Shown here: in pieces, positions 4,622 to 5,137 of the stretch
Position numbering within the stretch: position 1 is the stretch's first letter
How the letters are laid out: each line of letters begins with the position of its first letter
Source of the DNA: Crocinitomicaceae bacterium
GTDB taxonomy: Bacteria > Bacteroidota > Bacteroidia > Flavobacteriales_D > Crocinitomicaceae
DNA length: 5,137 nt
Direction: 5' to 3'
Assembly (NCBI GenBank): GCA_013215515.1
Contig: JABSPC010000097.1
Location: 1-5,137, forward strand
Position numbers and translations under genes: made by a program
Notes under the pieces: generated by a model
Database searches by the model: none
What the model saw: only the letters and a program-made list of their open reading frames with translations
Told to the model about the DNA's origin: nothing

Positions 4622-5137
4622 CTAATTTTCCAAGATTGAACATTTCATCACACCATCTCTATCAATTTCATCCATGCTCACTCTTTGGAATGTGTTACTC
4701 AAATTTGGATTGTAAGGAACCTTTACTTTTACATAATTCTCTGTGAATCCATGCATAACCCCGCCATTGTCTTCATTTTCAAAAAGAACATTGCCTGACT
4801 TCCCAATATTTGTTTCGTAAAATGCTCGTTTCATTTTATCCGATAAAATGTGCAGCTGTTTACTACGTTGCTTTCGGATGTTCATTGGAACTGGATCTCT
4901 TAGTTTTATCGCTGTCGTGTTAGCTCGTTCAGAGTATGTGAAAACGTGCAAATAAGAAACTTCCAAATCTTTAATGAAATCTACGGTTTCCATAAAGTCC
5001 TCATCCGTTTCTCCAGGGAATCCAACGATAACGTCAACGCCAATACATGCATCAGGACTAAATTTCTAAATTGCTTTTACGCGATCAGAGAATACCGAAC
5101 GTTCGTACTTTCTACGCATTGCTTTTAGAAACTTATC
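4622..5137 (-). pseudogene. mtaB: mtaB, tRNA t6A37 methylthiotransferase, C-terminal part with an in-frame amber codon
   Basis: MtaB is a radical-SAM enzyme that adds a methylthio group to t6A at position 37 of certain tRNAs. The gene enters from the right edge and ends in TAG at 4622-4624. Both sides of an internal TAG (5066-5068) encode conserved MtaB sequence in one frame. Upstream is KFLKAMRRKYERSVFSDRVKAI. Downstream is KFSPDACIGVDVIVGFPGET, then VSYLHVFTYSERANTTAIKL and the TRAM-like C-terminal domain (GFTENYVKVKVPYNP, ending SMDEIDRDGVMKCSILEN). An ATG at 4993 could open a 123-codon ORF, but such a product would lack the rest of the radical-SAM domain. Any conserved iron-sulfur cysteines of the N-terminal part lie beyond the window. 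No frameshift or other lesion is seen, so a base-call error or very recent mutation is as likely as a true pseudogene. Confidence 0.85.

Noticed and set aside
4946..5128. 60-codon ORF on the + strand
   Set aside because: It is antisense to conserved mtaB sequence and has no family features.

Overview
The window comes from a low-GC Bacteroidota chromosome, most likely a flavobacterium or a relative such as the Cryomorphaceae. The evidence is a type IX secretion (T9SS) C-terminal sorting tail, the end of a TonB-dependent receptor followed by a surface-type lipoprotein, a TAnnTTTG promoter box, and genes that mostly lack Shine-Dalgarno sequences.

Region 1 (1-2864, + strand) is a tightly packed operon entering from the left. 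It holds the C-terminal barrel of a TonB-dependent receptor, a beta-propeller lipoprotein resembling BtuG (the surface B12-capture partner of BtuB), a T9SS-secreted surface protein, and a TPMT-type SAM methyltransferase. Each gene overlaps the next (14, 8 and 1 nt), which suggests translational coupling. The best reading is a vitamin B12 (corrinoid) capture and import locus. Its promoter, and any cobalamin riboswitch, lie outside the window. A weak hairpin plus T-run follows the methyltransferase.

Region 2 (3011-4130, - strand) is a two-gene operon for tetrahydropterin-dependent phenylalanine hydroxylation. It contains phhA (phenylalanine 4-hydroxylase) and, one base downstream, a short phhB (pterin-4a-carbinolamine dehydratase) that regenerates the cofactor. 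The 221-bp gap upstream of phhA carries what looks like a complete ribosome-mediated attenuator. Its parts are a TTG-N18-TAnnTTTG promoter, a 14-codon leader ORF (MILKTNTAYYYSSH) with three consecutive Tyr codons, a 7-bp candidate antiterminator just after the leader stop, and a 14-bp GC-rich intrinsic terminator with eight T residues ending 13 nt before the phhA ATG. The logic would be that low charged tRNA-Tyr stalls the ribosome, the antiterminator forms, and PhhA makes tyrosine from phenylalanine. This is the most interesting object in the window.

Region 3 (4178-4594, + strand) is a divergent single gene for a small VOC-fold protein of the predicted extradiol-dioxygenase type (COG3565-like) that retains a His-His-Glu triad.

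Region 4 (4622-5137, - strand) is the C-terminal part of mtaB, encoding the tRNA ms2t6A methylthiotransferase, running off the right edge. Its conserved frame is broken by one TAG codon at 5066-5068, so it is a pseudogene, a base-call error, or (least likely) a read-through site.

No tRNA, rRNA, CRISPR array or insertion sequence was seen.
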